Part shown: positions 1-12,182 of the stretch, piece by piece | How positions within the stretch are numbered: position 1 is the first letter of the stretch | How the letters are laid out: each line of letters opens with the position of its first letter | Assembly (NCBI RefSeq): GCF_024868665.1 | Contig: NC_079893.1 | Coordinates: forward strand, 7,465,485-7,529,484 | Length of the DNA stretch: 64,000 bases | DNA from: Triplophysa rosa | Lineage: Eukaryota; Chordata; Actinopteri; Cypriniformes; Nemacheilidae | Direction: 5' to 3' | Translations under genes and position numbers: made by a program | The notes under the pieces: model-generated | Seen by the model: only the letters and a program-made list of their open reading frames with translations | Told to the model about the DNA's origin: nothing | The model's database searches: none

Positions 1-248
1 ATACAAAGCAGAACACTTCCTATGAAACACACACTCACAAAGGAGTTTTGAAACTGAACTCACCCTTATAAACGATTATTGACCCCTGATGAATCTATCG
101 AACAACATAATATGAAAATGCACTCTATTAGGTATTACTTTATAACTGTACAACATGGTAAAGTTAAGTAGGCTACAGTATGGTATCAGGTGGTCATGTC
201 ATAAAACATGCAGTGCATTAACTACGATAAATCAACTTGTAAGTAATG

Positions 249-275
249 TTGGATAAAAATGTCTGCTAAATAAAT
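249..275 (+). repeat. Fragment of L2/SINE-type 3' tail
   Basis: TTGGATAAAAATGTCTGCTAAAT followed by A-rich sequence matches the 3' tail shared by cyprinid tRNA-SINEs and L2-like LINEs. Only the tail is recognisable here; the body has decayed or was never inserted because of 5' truncation. Confidence 0.5.
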
Positions 276-513
276 AGCGGGGCAAGTTGTCACACAGCAG
301 AATTCAAAGATTTTACTCATTTAAAACAGTTTAAACTATTACTAAGAAACCAACATTAACACATTTATATGAATCACGTTTACATATCCTTAAAAATACT
401 ATGGTAAACCGTGGTATGTCCAAAAAAAACATAAAACTGGGAATTTTTTGTAAGCAGAGCGAGAATGAAAGTGTGTGTTTGTGTGTGTATATACAGTACA
501 TAAATATATTGTT

Positions 514-525
514 TGAGAGAGAGAG

Positions 526-556
<31 letters not shown>
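514..556. repeat. GA microsatellite
   Basis: About 43 bp of nearly pure GA dinucleotide repeat with one GC interruption near 528. It generates the low-complexity frames on both strands (331-603 minus, 401-616 plus), which are not genes. Confidence 0.95.
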
Positions 557-559
<3 letters not shown>

Positions 560-2753
560 ACTTCTATTTTAATGATCATGGAACGGCTCCTCTCTGTATT
601 CATGTTGTTGTTGTAGATCGGGAGAATATATGAAAAAGGGGCTTTATAATGAATTCAGATTTGTGGTGACAAGCAATTTATCTGGGAGGGAGGAAAACAA
701 ATGATAAGAATTTAAATTTGAGTGAGTGAAGAGGAAGATAAAGTCATCAACTCTTTACCGTCTGTCTTTCTCTGAAAAATTTGATAATTGCTTTATAACG
801 GCTCTCAAGATGCCATATCAAAGCCCTTTCTGAACAAAACAAGCACGTAAACATGTGCGCGTGCAAACAAATACACTAATTGATGTGTGCTTCTCAAGGC
901 GGGTTAAATATAAACGGTTAACACTATAGCTTCATGTTAGCTTTTTACTTCTGGCGATTGTGTTTAGGCTTTAAAAGTAACAAATGTTGTGTTAATTCGT
1001 AAAGATTATATTGATAGATAAAACATGTAAACATCACGTTAATCACAGATCGTTTTTTTTGCAATCTTCCGAAAGTCAAGGGGGAAAATGCATAGGCTTT
1101 CAGTCGAGGGAATCAGTGCAGCGCTAACTTCCGGGTTGGCCTTAAAAAATATGTAAACACTGTGGTACCTCATACAGCGACCACTGCACTTTTCTCCTTT
1201 CAAAGTAAGAGAGTTAAAAGGGTAAAAAGCAACTAAAGCAGTCATAGGCCTCAAAGGGAAAGACTTTAGTGAAGAAGAACATCATGCAGTTAAAAGATTA
1301 ATTTAAAAAACTCATGACCAAAAGATTTCGAGATTTGTTGCGTCGTATCGTAATGGGATTTGTTGAACATAATGGGATCATTGTAGTTTCACAGTCTCAG
1401 TAGCTTTTGGTGTACACACTGTGTTAAACTGACAGACAGAAAGAAAAAATAAAAATTCAAATCTACTGGAGTCCAAATGAGAGATATTGACTCATTTATC
1501 TTGTCGATCTGAACAGATGGAATCATTACAAGTAAACTCTCGATGTGCGTCCCCAACTATACAACCTGTCAATCAATCAACCCGCAGCGACTCGAGACTC
1601 CCCGGCTGAGATTGTTTTAAAGCTGTCCATGGCAGCCTGTAGTGTGATCCACACATGGGCACGAGCCTCTGTCATCGCTCAAGGCTGTAGCCCGAGGCTT
1701 TTCACTTTACACCAAAAAATTCTACTGGTTTGGCTTCTGTGTAGGGGGACGAAAGCTTCAAACCTCTGAAGCGCTTTCTGTTTAAACATGATCTGACTCG
1801 ACTCGGCCTAGCGTTCCTCACGACAGAAATCGCTAAAACAATATTCTTTCCATAGTGCTTAATGCTAAATGTCACTGAAAATGTCACGCGCCTTAATATT
1901 GTAATTCATGATACGGACACTACGAGTGGAGGATTTATAAGAGGAAGCTCAGAAGGCTTACTTGACATTCTCAGGCACATGTTCTCCGGTTTAATGCTCA
2001 CATATGCCACAGAAACGCCTGACCGCGTCGGCTAGTCGAGGGTTAAAGCTGTATTTAAACACGAACTGTTAATTTTAAAGTGGATTTCCAGGCGGTTTTG
2101 ACTTTAAGTGAATGTTTTTGTTTTATTCAACAATATTGTTGGGCATATTCAGCGCAGGCCTCAAATACATACTGTATCTGTGAATGACTGCTCTCTGCGT
2201 GAGGACACCTGCAAATGCGTCTTTGCCCACACCTGAATTTTTATTGAAGAGCTATTCACTTGCTCTTAAATAAACACTGGCGCATTCACCATCATCTCTC
2301 AAATCACTCGGTGTGAGAGGAAGCGAAGCGATAAATGTAAATGGCTCCATTTCGGCACCTGTATCCGTGGCGTAGAGACGCACTTTGTCAAACGGACATG
2401 CAAACACATGCTAAATAAGTGCTGTAGTTTCACGCCTAAATTTGAAATGTCTGAATGTCAACAACTGTGTGGTGTAAGTTCCTTTTAGAAATCACTCGCT
2501 GAAATGTTTCATCTTTGGCCTTCACACCTGAATCTGCCATTAGTCTCCCTGAACTACTGTACAACATCCACCCACCCACCACTCACACACATACAATCTC
2601 ACTGTGTCCATTGCGACTGAATTGTATCTCTTTGTTTTATGTTAACCAAGCCAAACAATATCTCAAAAACGCAGGAATGTGCAAAACGACATATTTTTTC
2701 AAAATCAACAAATCAGGTTTTCTGAATAAGATTAGGCATTTTTCTTATTCTTA

Positions 2754-2873
2754 AAGGGACAGTTCACCTAAAAATGACAATTTTGTCAGCATTTACTCAC
2801 CCTCTTGTCATTTCAAACCCGTATGACTTTCTGTGCAAAACAGAAAAGAAGTTGTTGTGAAGAATGTTGGTAA
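2754..2873 (+). mobile_element. Angel-like foldback MITE, 5' half
   Basis: Begins TAAAGGGACAGTTCACCT and runs through the TCAGCATTTACTCACCCTC and GAAGAATGTTGGTAACC blocks that mark the left arm of this family. The right arm, the inverted complement ending ACTATCCCTTTAA, is missing: sequence after 2873 is unrelated. Nonautonomous and noncoding. The name Angel is assigned from recognition of the termini. Confidence 0.8.
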
Positions 2874-3224
2874 CCCGCGGAAGTTATTTGCAGTGCGCAG
2901 CCAGCATCAGCAGTGCGCTCGTTTCTTTTTGGCATTATAAGGGTAAGATCACACAGAACACGCTTTTCATGTTCGAAAACGCGAGGCGTGCCACGCTGCT
3001 CTTTTGGTGACTCTTTGAAAAGAGCAGCGCGCAGCATTTTTTGTATGTTGCTAGGTAACCCGAAACAGCCACAGCAAGTTTCTCCTCCATTTCTCCAGGC
3101 GCTCCGAGCATCTGTAAACTTCCATTGCCACAAGGTAAGCCCCGCCTCTCCACTCATTCGATTGGACAATGGAAAAAAACGCACATGACGTCAAGCGCTT
3201 TTCTGCTCAGAGTTGAGCAGCAGA
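2874..3224. other. GC-richer block, possible decayed DNA element
   Basis: This block directly abuts the truncated Angel copy. It contains an inverted pair around AGAGCAGC/GCTGCTCTTTT (near 2993-3030) and a CRE-like TGACGTCA at 3186-3193. Overlapping frames on both strands (2813-3184 minus, 2913-3188 plus) are likely shadows of the GC-rich composition. I do not recognise the family. Confidence 0.35.
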
Positions 3225-3299
3225 CGTGGCGTGGCGTGGCGGGGTGTGGTATGTGGTGTGTGGTGTGTGGTGTGGTGTGGTGTGGTGTGGTGTGGTGTG
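3225..3299. repeat. GTGTG-type minisatellite
   Basis: Tandem units of GTGGC then GTGTG(GT), the last six being perfect 5-bp GGTGT units. The strand is strongly asymmetric (G/T on plus). Confidence 0.9.
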
Positions 3300-4455
3300 A
3301 GTTGATCTGTGATGTGATTCGCCATAAATTTTAAACTTAAATGCTAAATTCTACTATTTTAAACTTGGAATCTAAACTAATTATCAAATGTCCATTTTGC
3401 CTTGTCACATAAGCATCTTTGATAGTGGCACCCTCTATCTCACATGATTCTCCCTCTGTGCGAAGCTATCGAACTCAATCTCTCTTATTCTCTCTTACTC
3501 TGTCTCTGTCTCTCTCTCTCTCTGTCTATCTCACCCCAGACAGTCAGAAGTTAAACAAAAAGAAAGTCAAAGATGTAGCAAAAAGAAGAGAAAAGTGCAG
3601 GTTACGAATGAAAAAATAATTGCAGGTAGAGAGAGAGAGAAAGAAAGAATGAGAGAGGGAGTTATGGGGGATTCTGATGTCAGATGGTGCAGTTGGGCCA
3701 CTCAGACATGACAGTCCCATCATCTTCACCCCTCCCCCTTCCTCTCTTCCTTTACTTTCTCACTTACTTGCGCAATGCTCATCAGGACATCTTGTGTGAA
3801 GCAACACTGCCCCCTAGAGATCAATTTTACAATGTGAGGAAACAAACACGACCGCTATCAGTCTCTAAGCTTGTGCTGGTTTCACACACAGGTGTTGAGT
3901 CTTGCAAGAGATGTGATAAACTAAATTCTGCCATTATAAATAACTTAACTATCCACACACTTGCTCAATTCGTCCAAAACCTAGTTGTCTAACTAGACTA
4001 TATTTGAAGTTATGGTATTTTGAATGATAAGAAACAAATCTAAACAGAAATGTGTTTTTGCCTTTTCATATTAGGAAAGATTTAAGTACCCAAAAATGGC
4101 AATAAACACCCTTGCTGGCATTTGTTGGAATGATAATTTTAAAAAGCTGTTGTTTGTTGCCGTTTGTTGGTGTTGGAGTTTGTTGCCGTTTGTTAAATCA
4201 GTGTGAATTAGCCTAACAGGAAAAGGGGGGTAAAACACTTTTTTATGTTTAGATTTGTTTCTTTACTCGGAGCATTTTTACAGAGTGTCAAGAATCTTCC
4301 AAAGCACCTCATTCCCCGTTTTATGAGTATTTCTGACTTGTGTAAATCATTGGCTAGACTTAACAATTCTCTCAAATTAGTTACTTTTCATAACACAAAT
4401 AGCACCCAAAAGATACATACTGTAGTTTTGATAGCATAGTGGGAATGTGAACATG
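3300..4455. other. Unassigned noncoding sequence with short tandem repeats
   Basis: Contains a CT-rich tract (3478-3535), a GA-rich tract (3626-3660) and a duplicated TTTGTTGCCGTTTGTT motif (about 4153-4196, two copies some 30 bp apart). No gene was recognised; the 102-codon frame at 3684-3992 has no family resemblance. Confidence 0.5.
3478..3535. repeat. CT-rich microsatellite
   Basis: Interrupted CT/TCTG repeats with a purer (CT) core near 3508-3524. It produces Ser/Leu-rich spurious frames. Confidence 0.85.
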
Positions 4456-4803
4456 CCAAAGGATGTGTATGAAATTACAGAATGTAGCTTGCGAATTGCA
4501 ACCGATGGCTCACTCCACCCCTCCCTTTTGGTGGCTGACACAGCACTAAGATGTCATCACGTTTTAGCTTCTTTGCCGAAGGTGATCATTTATTTACCGA
4601 AATGTGCTCTGTAGAGCACAACATGGTGAATTCCATGCAAGGGGACCCGCGGTATATGTACATAGAAATAGTTCATTCGAAGGTAATAAAAACATAACGC
4701 TTCATTATGTAAGGTCTTTATACACCTCTGAAGACATAGTTATGTATATTATATTGCATTTCTGTCAATAGATCCTCCAAAAAATTACACATTGGACCTT
4801 TAA
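4456..4803 (-). mobile_element. TTAA-flanked MITE (TTAAAGGTCCAATGTGTAA family)
   Basis: The right end reads TTACACATTGGACCTTTAA, ending in the expected TTAA target. The left end near 4456 (AAAGGATGTGTATGAAATTAC) is a degenerate inverted match. The body includes segments I recognise as recurrent in cyprinid DNA: GACACAGCACTAAGATGTCA, TTCTTTGCCGAAG and CCGCGGTATATGTACAT. About 348 bp, noncoding; relatives use piggyBac- or Kolobok-type TTAA insertion. Confidence 0.65.
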
Positions 4804-5620
4804 TGTTGTTCATTAAATTCTGCGCATTAATGGCCTTAAGCTTCTGCTTATCACTTATAGCTTTGCGCACACACACACACACACACACACACTACACACA
4901 GAGAGAAAGAAAAAGAGAGAGACACTTTAGCAGAGCTACAATCATAATCCGCATTCTAACTTCTCTCTAAGAAGCTTTTAAAATGTCATTCTGAATACCC
5001 CAGGGATTTAAAATCACAATAAAGGCAACACAATCAAGAAATGAGTTTTAAATTAATTTTCCCTCACAGGCGTTACAGACAAGCTCCCGGCTGTTCCAAA
5101 AGGTAGGCGGCATAATTATAAAATACTTTCATTTGCCCAAATTCTAATGCTATCTTTGCATAGAAGGCAATCCCAGAATGCATTGCGACATGCTTAGTAA
5201 AGAAAAAACTTAGAACAAAGCTTTATTGATTTTAATAGGAATTGGGCTATAATGCAAGGCTTAGAGATATGTGTCTGGGTTTGACACTCAAGGAACAGTC
5301 TCTTCCCTCTGTCTGAAAAAGTTCATTCTTCTACAGATCCGACAGACAGTGACACGCGAAGGACCGTGTGCTCCAGTTCGAGCATGGTGACGGCAGGCTG
5401 ATTTGAGTTTAATCATTCTAGCGTTTTATATTGCACTCAAATGAGTTTTCAGAAATGTCTCTTGGTCTGTAGCTGTATTTCCCAAAATTTTTTGGAGGAA
5501 CCATCTGTTGTTTTCTCCACCTCATTTTTCCGGAACACTCGGAGGAATAGGGAGGGTTGTTCTGGGTTCAGCTAAATAAACAGGAAGAGTTCAAGCGTTT
5601 CTACAAGCAGATTTCTCTCA
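4804..5620. other. Unassigned noncoding sequence
   Basis: Holds a CA/GA compound microsatellite (4865-4923) and one TCCCAGAATGCATTG motif (5171-5185). No gene or intact transposon recognised. Confidence 0.5.
4865..4923. repeat. CA microsatellite followed by GA-rich tract
   Basis: About 13 CA units, then CACAGAGAGAAAGAAAAAGAGAGAGAC. Confidence 0.95.
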
Positions 5621-5861
5621 TTAAAGCTAAAGTGTGTAATTTCTGCATCACTAGCTTGTCATATAAGATTACAAAAACTTTACATGTTTTCGCAAAGGTT
5701 TTTGTAACAATTCACCCATTTTGTGTTGGTCAGACAAACAATTAGACCCACCTCTAATTCATGCCATTGGTTGAGCCAGTGTTGCTGTGTCGGGGCTAAT
5801 AAGGACCCTTATGAAACAAAATTGTGCAAAAACAGGAACATGTACAGTACTTAAGCTTTAA
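5621..5861 (+). mobile_element. TTAA-flanked MITE (TTAAAGCTAAAGTGTGTAA type)
   Basis: The left end TTAAAGCTAAAGTGTGTAAT and the right end GTACTTAAGCTTTAA are short inverted complements bounded by TTAA. 241 bp, noncoding. It resembles other TTAAAG-starting elements at 32717 and 50892. Confidence 0.6.
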
Positions 5862-8017
5862 AGAGCCATCAGTGTGTATGTGCTTTTCTAGCAAGCAGGT
5901 CTCTCTCACTCCCACCTGTTTACTCTGTTTTTCTATTAGCTGTAAGCGAAACATAAAGAAGATTTCGGGTCTGTCAGCTATGACTGCTTTTCTTTCTCTC
6001 TAGTCCTTAAGCAATGTTTAAGCAGTAATTTATTTTTGCTTAGTGCCAGACATGAAAAGAGTTAAAATTATATTCTATTACATTCCTTAAAACTGCTTGT
6101 GAGCTGTCTGTCTACAGGCAGCTGCATTATACGGTAGATTTCTAACCACCATGGAACCCCATAAGTGACTGGTTAGGAAAGTATGTTTCTAAATCAATAT
6201 GTATAACAATACATAGCCAGTTTTGCATTATAATAAAACCTCTTTTAATATGTAGCTCATGATTCGATATAATACGAGATACCAGGTTCACAACATGACT
6301 GAACTACAATATTTTTAAAAAATAACTTCACAAGTGATAGTGAAGTTCAAGCAGCAGATTTATTTCCAAAACATTCATTTTTTATTATATACAAATTAAT
6401 AAACTAAACTGGTCTGACACTTGAAGATAAAACTTCAACAAAAAAAAATATTAAGAAAGAAATTAAAAAGCTAAGGAAAAAGTTTCTTTAGACAGAAATA
6501 GCACAAAACATGATAAGGCAGGTCACGTGTTGGCAGCTCAACCAATAGGATTGAAAAAACGTCATTGCTCTACAAAACATACTGTTATTGTTTTGAATTA
6601 AAATATATACTGGCAAATATATTTTGACATCTCTACTTTTAAGACATTGGTTCAATATTTAACTGTGCAATGCATTCTGGGAATACTTTTTCCGTGTTGA
6701 GGCTTCATGATATAGTTACAAACCTAAGACTTCTCTTAACAATTCCACAAAACGTTATAACGACACATTTTTTCTGTGCAATGCATTCTGGGAATCATTT
6801 TCCGTGAAAGTTTAGATGCGTTGCTGCCTCATAATTTGGCCAAAAGAAGGCAGAATTAATGTTGCTAATAGCATACTGTGCTTACTTTTTTTGCACTAAA
6901 AGAGGCAGAAAAACCCCCCACAATTAGCCCTTTTTAGCATGCAGATGCACATAACTTCTACAGAAGCCATTTCTCTCAACCTCTCTCACAAACCCACTCC
7001 AGTTTGCATATAATACCATACTGAGTCATTGCTCTGGCAAATGCAATTAATGAACTCTGGATTAATTACCACAAATTTCATCACCGTCTGCCTGACTGTT
7101 TAAATATGAATAAATATGGGCCAATTATATAACTGGCCTGAGTTTTTGAAAAACAAAGTATGTTTGAGAAATGGTTATAACCTGTTAGAGAGAGCAAAAG
7201 CATATTTACAGAAGCGGAGAGTCTGTTGAATGCGGGTCTCTAGTGTGGGCTGTTGGTGTCAATGTACTTTTTGGGGCAAACCAGCTTCACCGCAAGGACC
7301 TTTTTGGTCAAACACATTGACCACCAGAATAAACCAGCCTGAGGCAGCATGGAAACGCATGCAGATCCAAGCTGGTCTTTTTAAAAGCAAAGAGATATGG
7401 GATGAGAGGACACAACAGGACAACAGAAGAGAAGATGAGATGAATAAAACTGGGCTGCAGGATAGAGGCTGGGAATCTGTTTCACATTCAAGAAGCATCA
7501 CAGCCATTGGGGTACGACGCTGGAATTGAATTGATCATACGGGAACAGACTGGCTTGATTTGATGCTTGATTGAGCTCTGTTTGAAGATGTAATCCATTC
7601 CAATTGTGATGAGCAGGAATGAGAAAAAACAGACGGGAACGATCAGAGACATACGTTTTAAAAAAAGAACGAAACTGCAGGGATTGCCCTCAAGTGGAGT
7701 CCTGCTCTCCATTCAAATGACAACAAAGTTCCGCAGCTTTTCAAACCCAGGCAGATAAGAGGAAGGAAGGGATGAAAGCTAAAGAGGGCAGAAAAAAGAA
7801 GGACCATAATGAAGGCCAAGGTGCAGAGAGAATTTTGAATGTTCAGAGGTGGAATATGCAACTCCTGTCAGAGAGAGAGTGTGTTTCTGGAAGTCTCGAT
7901 GGGGCTTGTGTCTCGACACCCTCTGATCATCAGCATTACTTTGGGGGGATTTAATTAATATAAGAACAAAGTCGAATCTCTTTCACACACATACACATTT
8001 CTCTCATTGCCTCTAGC
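5862..8017. other. Unassigned noncoding sequence
   Basis: No recognisable gene. It contains an imperfect duplicated motif pair (6664-6700 and 6773-6810) and several AT-rich conserved-looking blocks, for example around 7000-7130. Frames at 7230-7529, 7259-7507, 7488-7712 and 7658-7861 overlap on opposite strands and have no family resemblance. Confidence 0.5.
6664..6810. repeat. Imperfect tandem pair around GCAATGCATTCTGGGAAT
   Basis: CTGTGCAATGCATTCTGGGAAT occurs at about 6664 and again at about 6773, each followed by TTTTCCGTG, giving a spacing of about 110 bp. The rest of each unit is diverged. This is either an old tandem duplication or two copies of a short repeat. Confidence 0.6.
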
Positions 8018-8704
8018 TCTAAGACCAGGGGCGTAGCTACATGGTGGCCATGGGTAGCCATGGGTGGCCACGGCTACCCCTGAATGATCCATGGCCACCT
8101 ATCTGGCCACCTCTGTTGTGCGAAGCATTTTTAAGATGTGTGTCGGAGTTTATGGAGTGCTGCGCAGATCATTTAGCGTATGCAGTGAAAGTAATGCGAG
8201 AACATTACTCTCGCGTTAATATGATGTCATACGCTGACGCACTCATGCAAACAGTCTGAGCGCTATAGTTGAACAGCTGCTAACCGCTTCGTGACAGTGT
8301 ACTGTCTGTGTACCATGGAAGTTCATCGCGAGCAGAAGGATCAGGTCAGTAAAATCAGTCTTGTTTAACTGGATTTCATTCATTAATTACATTTTCGCGG
8401 AAGTTTAAGTTGGGGTACTGCAATGTTTATTTTCTATAAAAAATGCTAACTTACTGCAAATGATAACTAGCAAATTATTTTAAAATAATGTTAGCACATG
8501 AAAGCATTGCAAATAAATTGTTTACTTTGCGTTCTTTGTGTATGTTTTTGACCAGCAAACTATGTGTAATGAAGAATTGGTGTAAATAACAGTAGAAGTT
8601 AAAGAATTTCTGTCTGTAAGGAGTTTTTGGTCACCCTAATAAAATCACTGGGTCTTACATGGCCACCTCTAAAAAAAAGTTCTGGCTACGCCCCTGTCTA
8701 AGAC
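8018..8704 (+). mobile_element. Nonautonomous hAT element with perfect 8-bp TSD
   Basis: TCTAAGAC at 8018-8025 and again at 8697-8704 flanks an element of 671 bp (8026-8696). Its ends are CAGGGGCGTAGCTAC and the inverted complement GGCTACGCCCCTG; both subterminal regions also carry TGGCCACC blocks. An 8-bp TSD plus CAG...CTG ends fits the hAT superfamily. No transposase frame is present; the 72-codon frame at 8041-8259 starts inside the inverted repeat and is spurious. Confidence 0.92.
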
Positions 8705-9129
8705 TGAGGCTCCATGTGGTTGCCTCTCTGTTTCTCTTTCTCTTCATGTGGTCGCTGACAATCAGATCACAGCAACACAATATATCCCAATATATACAGT
8801 ATATATATATATGCTGTAATTTGTTTCGTGTTTGACTTCTACGTCTTCTTTGTGCCCATCTCATCTGAAGTCTTGTTTTAGTCCAATAGACCCAACATGC
8901 CGTTTTTTTCATTTCAATGTTTAGCATCTTTGGTTTAACAATGTATGGGAACATCCTACAAAATTAGCCATGAACATGTTGACCGGGTTATTCTGGGCCC
9001 AGGTTGACTTTCATCCCAAATCAAAATGGCATTTGTAAACAAAGAAAATGAACGTACTATCACATAGTTTAACAATTTAGCCAAATTTTCATAACAAAAA
9101 ATCAGTTTCCAACCCAGTTCTCATACCTG

Positions 9130-9460
9130 TTGTGTAAAATAAAATAAAAAATAAAATACATTTAAAAAAATATATATAATAATATATTAAAAAATATATA
9201 TTTTTTAAATATATTTATTATATTTTATTTTATTTACTTTACTTTACTTTGCATATACATACAGTGTATATGTATGTATATGTATATGTATAATACATAC
9301 TGTATATAATATAAAATGTATTTTATTTTATAGCATTTATTTTTATATTATTTTAAAATATAAAAATTGTATATATTAATTTTAAAATAATAGAAAATAT
9401 ATATATTTATATATTTTCACACTTTTTTACACAATTTTTTTATTTTTTACACCCCCCTAT
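9130..9460. repeat. AT-rich low-complexity tract
   Basis: About 330 bp built from AAATAAAAT, TATATA, TTTATTTTA and ATGTATATG patterns, including a long self-complementary ATATTTTTTAAATATAT core near 9180-9215. Confidence 0.85.
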
Positions 9461-9494
9461 CATAGCAATGGGAACATAGAGGATTACCACTGTC

Positions 9495-9545
9495 GCATTG
9501 AATAAAAGCGTCTGCTAAATGATTAAGACTAAATGTAAATGTAAA
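9495..9545 (+). repeat. L2/SINE-type 3' tail
   Basis: CATTGAATAAAAGCGTCTGCTAAATGATTAAGACTAAATGTAAATGTAA is the typical terminus of cyprinid L2 LINEs and their dependent SINEs, ending in AAATGTAA repeats. No head is recognisable upstream. Confidence 0.65.
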
Positions 9546-9577
9546 ATATTTCATTAAAACATCTAGGTGCTTTACAG

Positions 9578-9609
9578 TAGTAATAATAACAATAATAATA
9601 ATAATAATA
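9578..9609. repeat. AAT/ATA microsatellite
   Basis: Roughly ten trinucleotide units with one ACA interruption. Confidence 0.9.
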
Positions 9610-11093
9610 GCCATAAAAGCTCGCCCATGTTTATAAACAATTTCGATCTGAAGCAGAGCATTGACATTTTGTTATTATATTTGGAGCATGTCGTTTGGAG
9701 AACATGTGTCATTTTGAGTTGTAGAACGCTTGCTTGTGTTAGTTAGAGAAAACCACCTTAAAAAATCTAAATGTAATGGCGCTGATTTTTAATTTATGAT
9801 GTATTCCATTTGTTATGATCCACAAGGTCAGACAGAGCACTGACCGGAGTCATAAAAAGGATTTGTAATACCAATCGCAGAAGGATTTGTGAGCTACCAT
9901 TTGAACAGCGGCACAACATAGCCAGCGTTTGTGTGTGTGTGGTATAATCACTCAAGCTTGGAGCACTTCTGGTTAGTAGATTAGTTTGTGTCACTAGGGG
10001 TCCCCGCTTTCCTGAGGTGCCTCTGTTGTGCTGTCTGCTTTGTTTAAGTGTGTATTTGTTTCCTTGTTTATTATAAATCCTCCAGATTGTAAAATTGTTT
10101 TGAATATAAATGCTGCGCAGACTCTTCAATATTCACATCAGGCGAGGGGCAATACAATTCGTTTCATTTGGCAGAATCTGTGAGACACTGATTCTTAATC
10201 ACCTAATATCATGCCACAATGAACAAATCGGAAAGTCGCTAGTCAGGACCGCACAAGACGAAAGAGAGAGAGGAGAGAGCGAGACAGCAAAAAGTGCTGC
10301 TAATTTACAGTTAACTATGATGGAAGTAATTGGGGAGGACTTGAGCGAGACAGGAAACGCAACCATTGGGTGCTCCTAAGATGATGAAACGTTATTTTTG
10401 CCATAAGGACATCAGTATGCCAACTCATTTATGAGTAACGCCAGCTACGGCCAGAATTATGCCAGCTATTGTCTCTTTCACAAGACGCATCGATTTAAAG
10501 TGCCCTGCATTTGATTAACATGCCCAAACAAACTCCTACACTCAAACGTTGGCTCTGTTTGCGTAGAACGTTCTGTCAAAGATCTCTTAAGCCAAATGAA
10601 CTAGTTGAAATCGAGATGAAGGTTATACATCGCACCCACATAGGCAAAAGTTCATAATTTCAACAATTGGACCAGCAATATGCTGGCAGACGCTGATGAT
10701 TTTGAAGGTCTACTCCACAGAGTTGTGAAAAGCAACGTTTCCATCCCACTTATTGACACATCCAGCCAGAGACAGTAAGCCGAAGCCAGTCGGGGCAGAG
10801 TGGGAGAGGAATGGGTCGCATTAGCTGGCAAGCCAAACTTTAAACTGCCATTTTCATGCAAATTCAGTTGGCACAAAAAATGCCTACCAATGAGCTTTGA
10901 ACGAGAACGAGTTTTGTTCTGTACTGATTTGATGTTAGGGCCAAAATGCCTCATTTTGGACGAATTCTGAGTCAGGATCATATGGATTCCCAGAATGCAT
11001 TGCAACAAGCAGTAAAAAACAGAGAGAAATTTGTTGTGATGGCTTAATCTTTATTAAAATTGACTTGTATAACATTTATGAAAAATAAATGTA

Positions 11094-11535
11094 CACTAAA
11101 AAATAATGGGTTATTTTCAACCCAACATTGGGTCAAAAAGGGATGAACCCAGCCATTGGGTTAAAACAAAAGGTTAAAACAACCCAGCATTTTCTAGAGT
11201 GTTAACTTAACTAAGAGTGTTTCGAGTGTTAAAGTTTACTGGAGTTGAGTCTTGAATGAGCTTTACATGAGATTTGCGAGGCACTGGAGGTCCTGTCCAT
11301 GTAATATGTTCTGAATCAACATTCATTTTCAACCTATTCAACCCAGCAATGGGTTAAAAGGGACAAATGTAGCCGCTGGGCTGAATTAACCCAGAAAATG
11401 TTTATATCTGACCCAAACAATGGGTTGAAACAACCAAGCATAGATTCATTTGCAACCCAATGGTTGGCTTCGTCCCAAAAGGGTTGCATTGACCCAACGA
11501 TGGGTTGAAAATAACCCTGAATATTTAGAGTGGAT
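11094..11535. mobile_element. Foldback MITE with CACTNTAAAAAAT ends and repeated AACCCA core
   Basis: The left end CACTAAAAAATAATGGGTTA and the right end, whose complement reads CACTCTAAATATTCAGGGTT, form a terminal inverted repeat of about 30 bp. The interior is a run of (A)ACCCA..TGGGTT units in both orientations, so the whole 442 bp is highly self-complementary. A related fragment lies at 53777-53912. No clear TSD was found. Confidence 0.75.
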
Positions 11536-12182
11536 GTTTTAGCTTAGTAGAATGGCAGAAACATGCTTCACACACACAACATGAACAAAACAGTGTGGCA
11601 TATGTAACCTATGTAAACAAGCCAACTCTTTCAGACTTCCGACCACAGCATGAATAGGATGTAATCTCTTTCAGTCAATAAACAGTGACATAGACCCTTG
11701 ATTTTCTTAGGACGAATCCACAATTGCATCATTTTACAAAGGATTTACAGAACACCTTCTCCAGAAACTTCACAAAGACACTCATTCATTCTGTGAACGC
11801 TGCCAGGTCCCCAAAGCCCATCCATCTACAGCTGTAGAAGTAGGTTAAGTAAACCCTCACACGCACAACTGTTTCAGTTGACCCCCTCTGTACAACACTG
11901 CCCCTTTTTTGGACAAACAAACAGCCATTTTGGCTCAAACACAATGCTGAAGAACAGTACATAATATTTTAGTGTGCAATCAATACAGAGCACTGGCAGG
12001 AAAATTCTCACACACTTTCTCATTGTGGAAAGCACAAAGACGCATAACAGTGCAAGAGTGGCCAGATTTTATATTTATGTAGTCAAAAAACATTCAACAC
12101 ACTCAAGCAGTTATGATTTGATAGATATTCTAACTGATCGCTAGCTGACTGTAATAAATAATAAAAATGTTACGTCAGATGT
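11536..12182. other. Unassigned noncoding sequence
   Basis: No gene or repeat recognised. Confidence 0.5.

Larger units (their letters stand above)
1..2750. other. Mostly single-copy noncoding sequence
   Basis: No recognisable gene or complete transposon was seen. The stretch holds a GA microsatellite (514-556) and a short retroposon tail (249-275). The longest open frames, such as 331-603 on the minus strand and 1545-1769 on the plus strand, are low-complexity or lack any family resemblance, so I do not call them. GC content is ordinary for fish intergenic DNA. This may be intron or intergenic sequence. Confidence 0.6.
8705..11093. other. Unassigned noncoding sequence with long AT-rich tract
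   Basis: No gene recognised. It contains an AT-rich low-complexity tract (9130-9460), a retroposon tail (9495-9545), an AAT microsatellite (9578-9609) and a TTCCCAGAATGCATTG motif (10987-11002). Frames 9794-10129 and 10652-11008 (minus) and 10110-10379 (plus) carry no recognisable domain. Confidence 0.5.

Noticed and set aside
331..603. 90-codon Leu/Ser-repeat frame
   Set aside because: Produced by the GA microsatellite read on the minus strand.
2813..3184. 123-codon minus frame overlapping a plus frame
   Set aside because: Begins in an Angel MITE arm and crosses into unrelated DNA; opposite-strand frames of equal length show that composition, not coding, keeps it open.
3186..3193. TGACGTCA CRE site as evidence of a promoter
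   Set aside because: A single 8-bp match with no nearby transcription unit is not enough.
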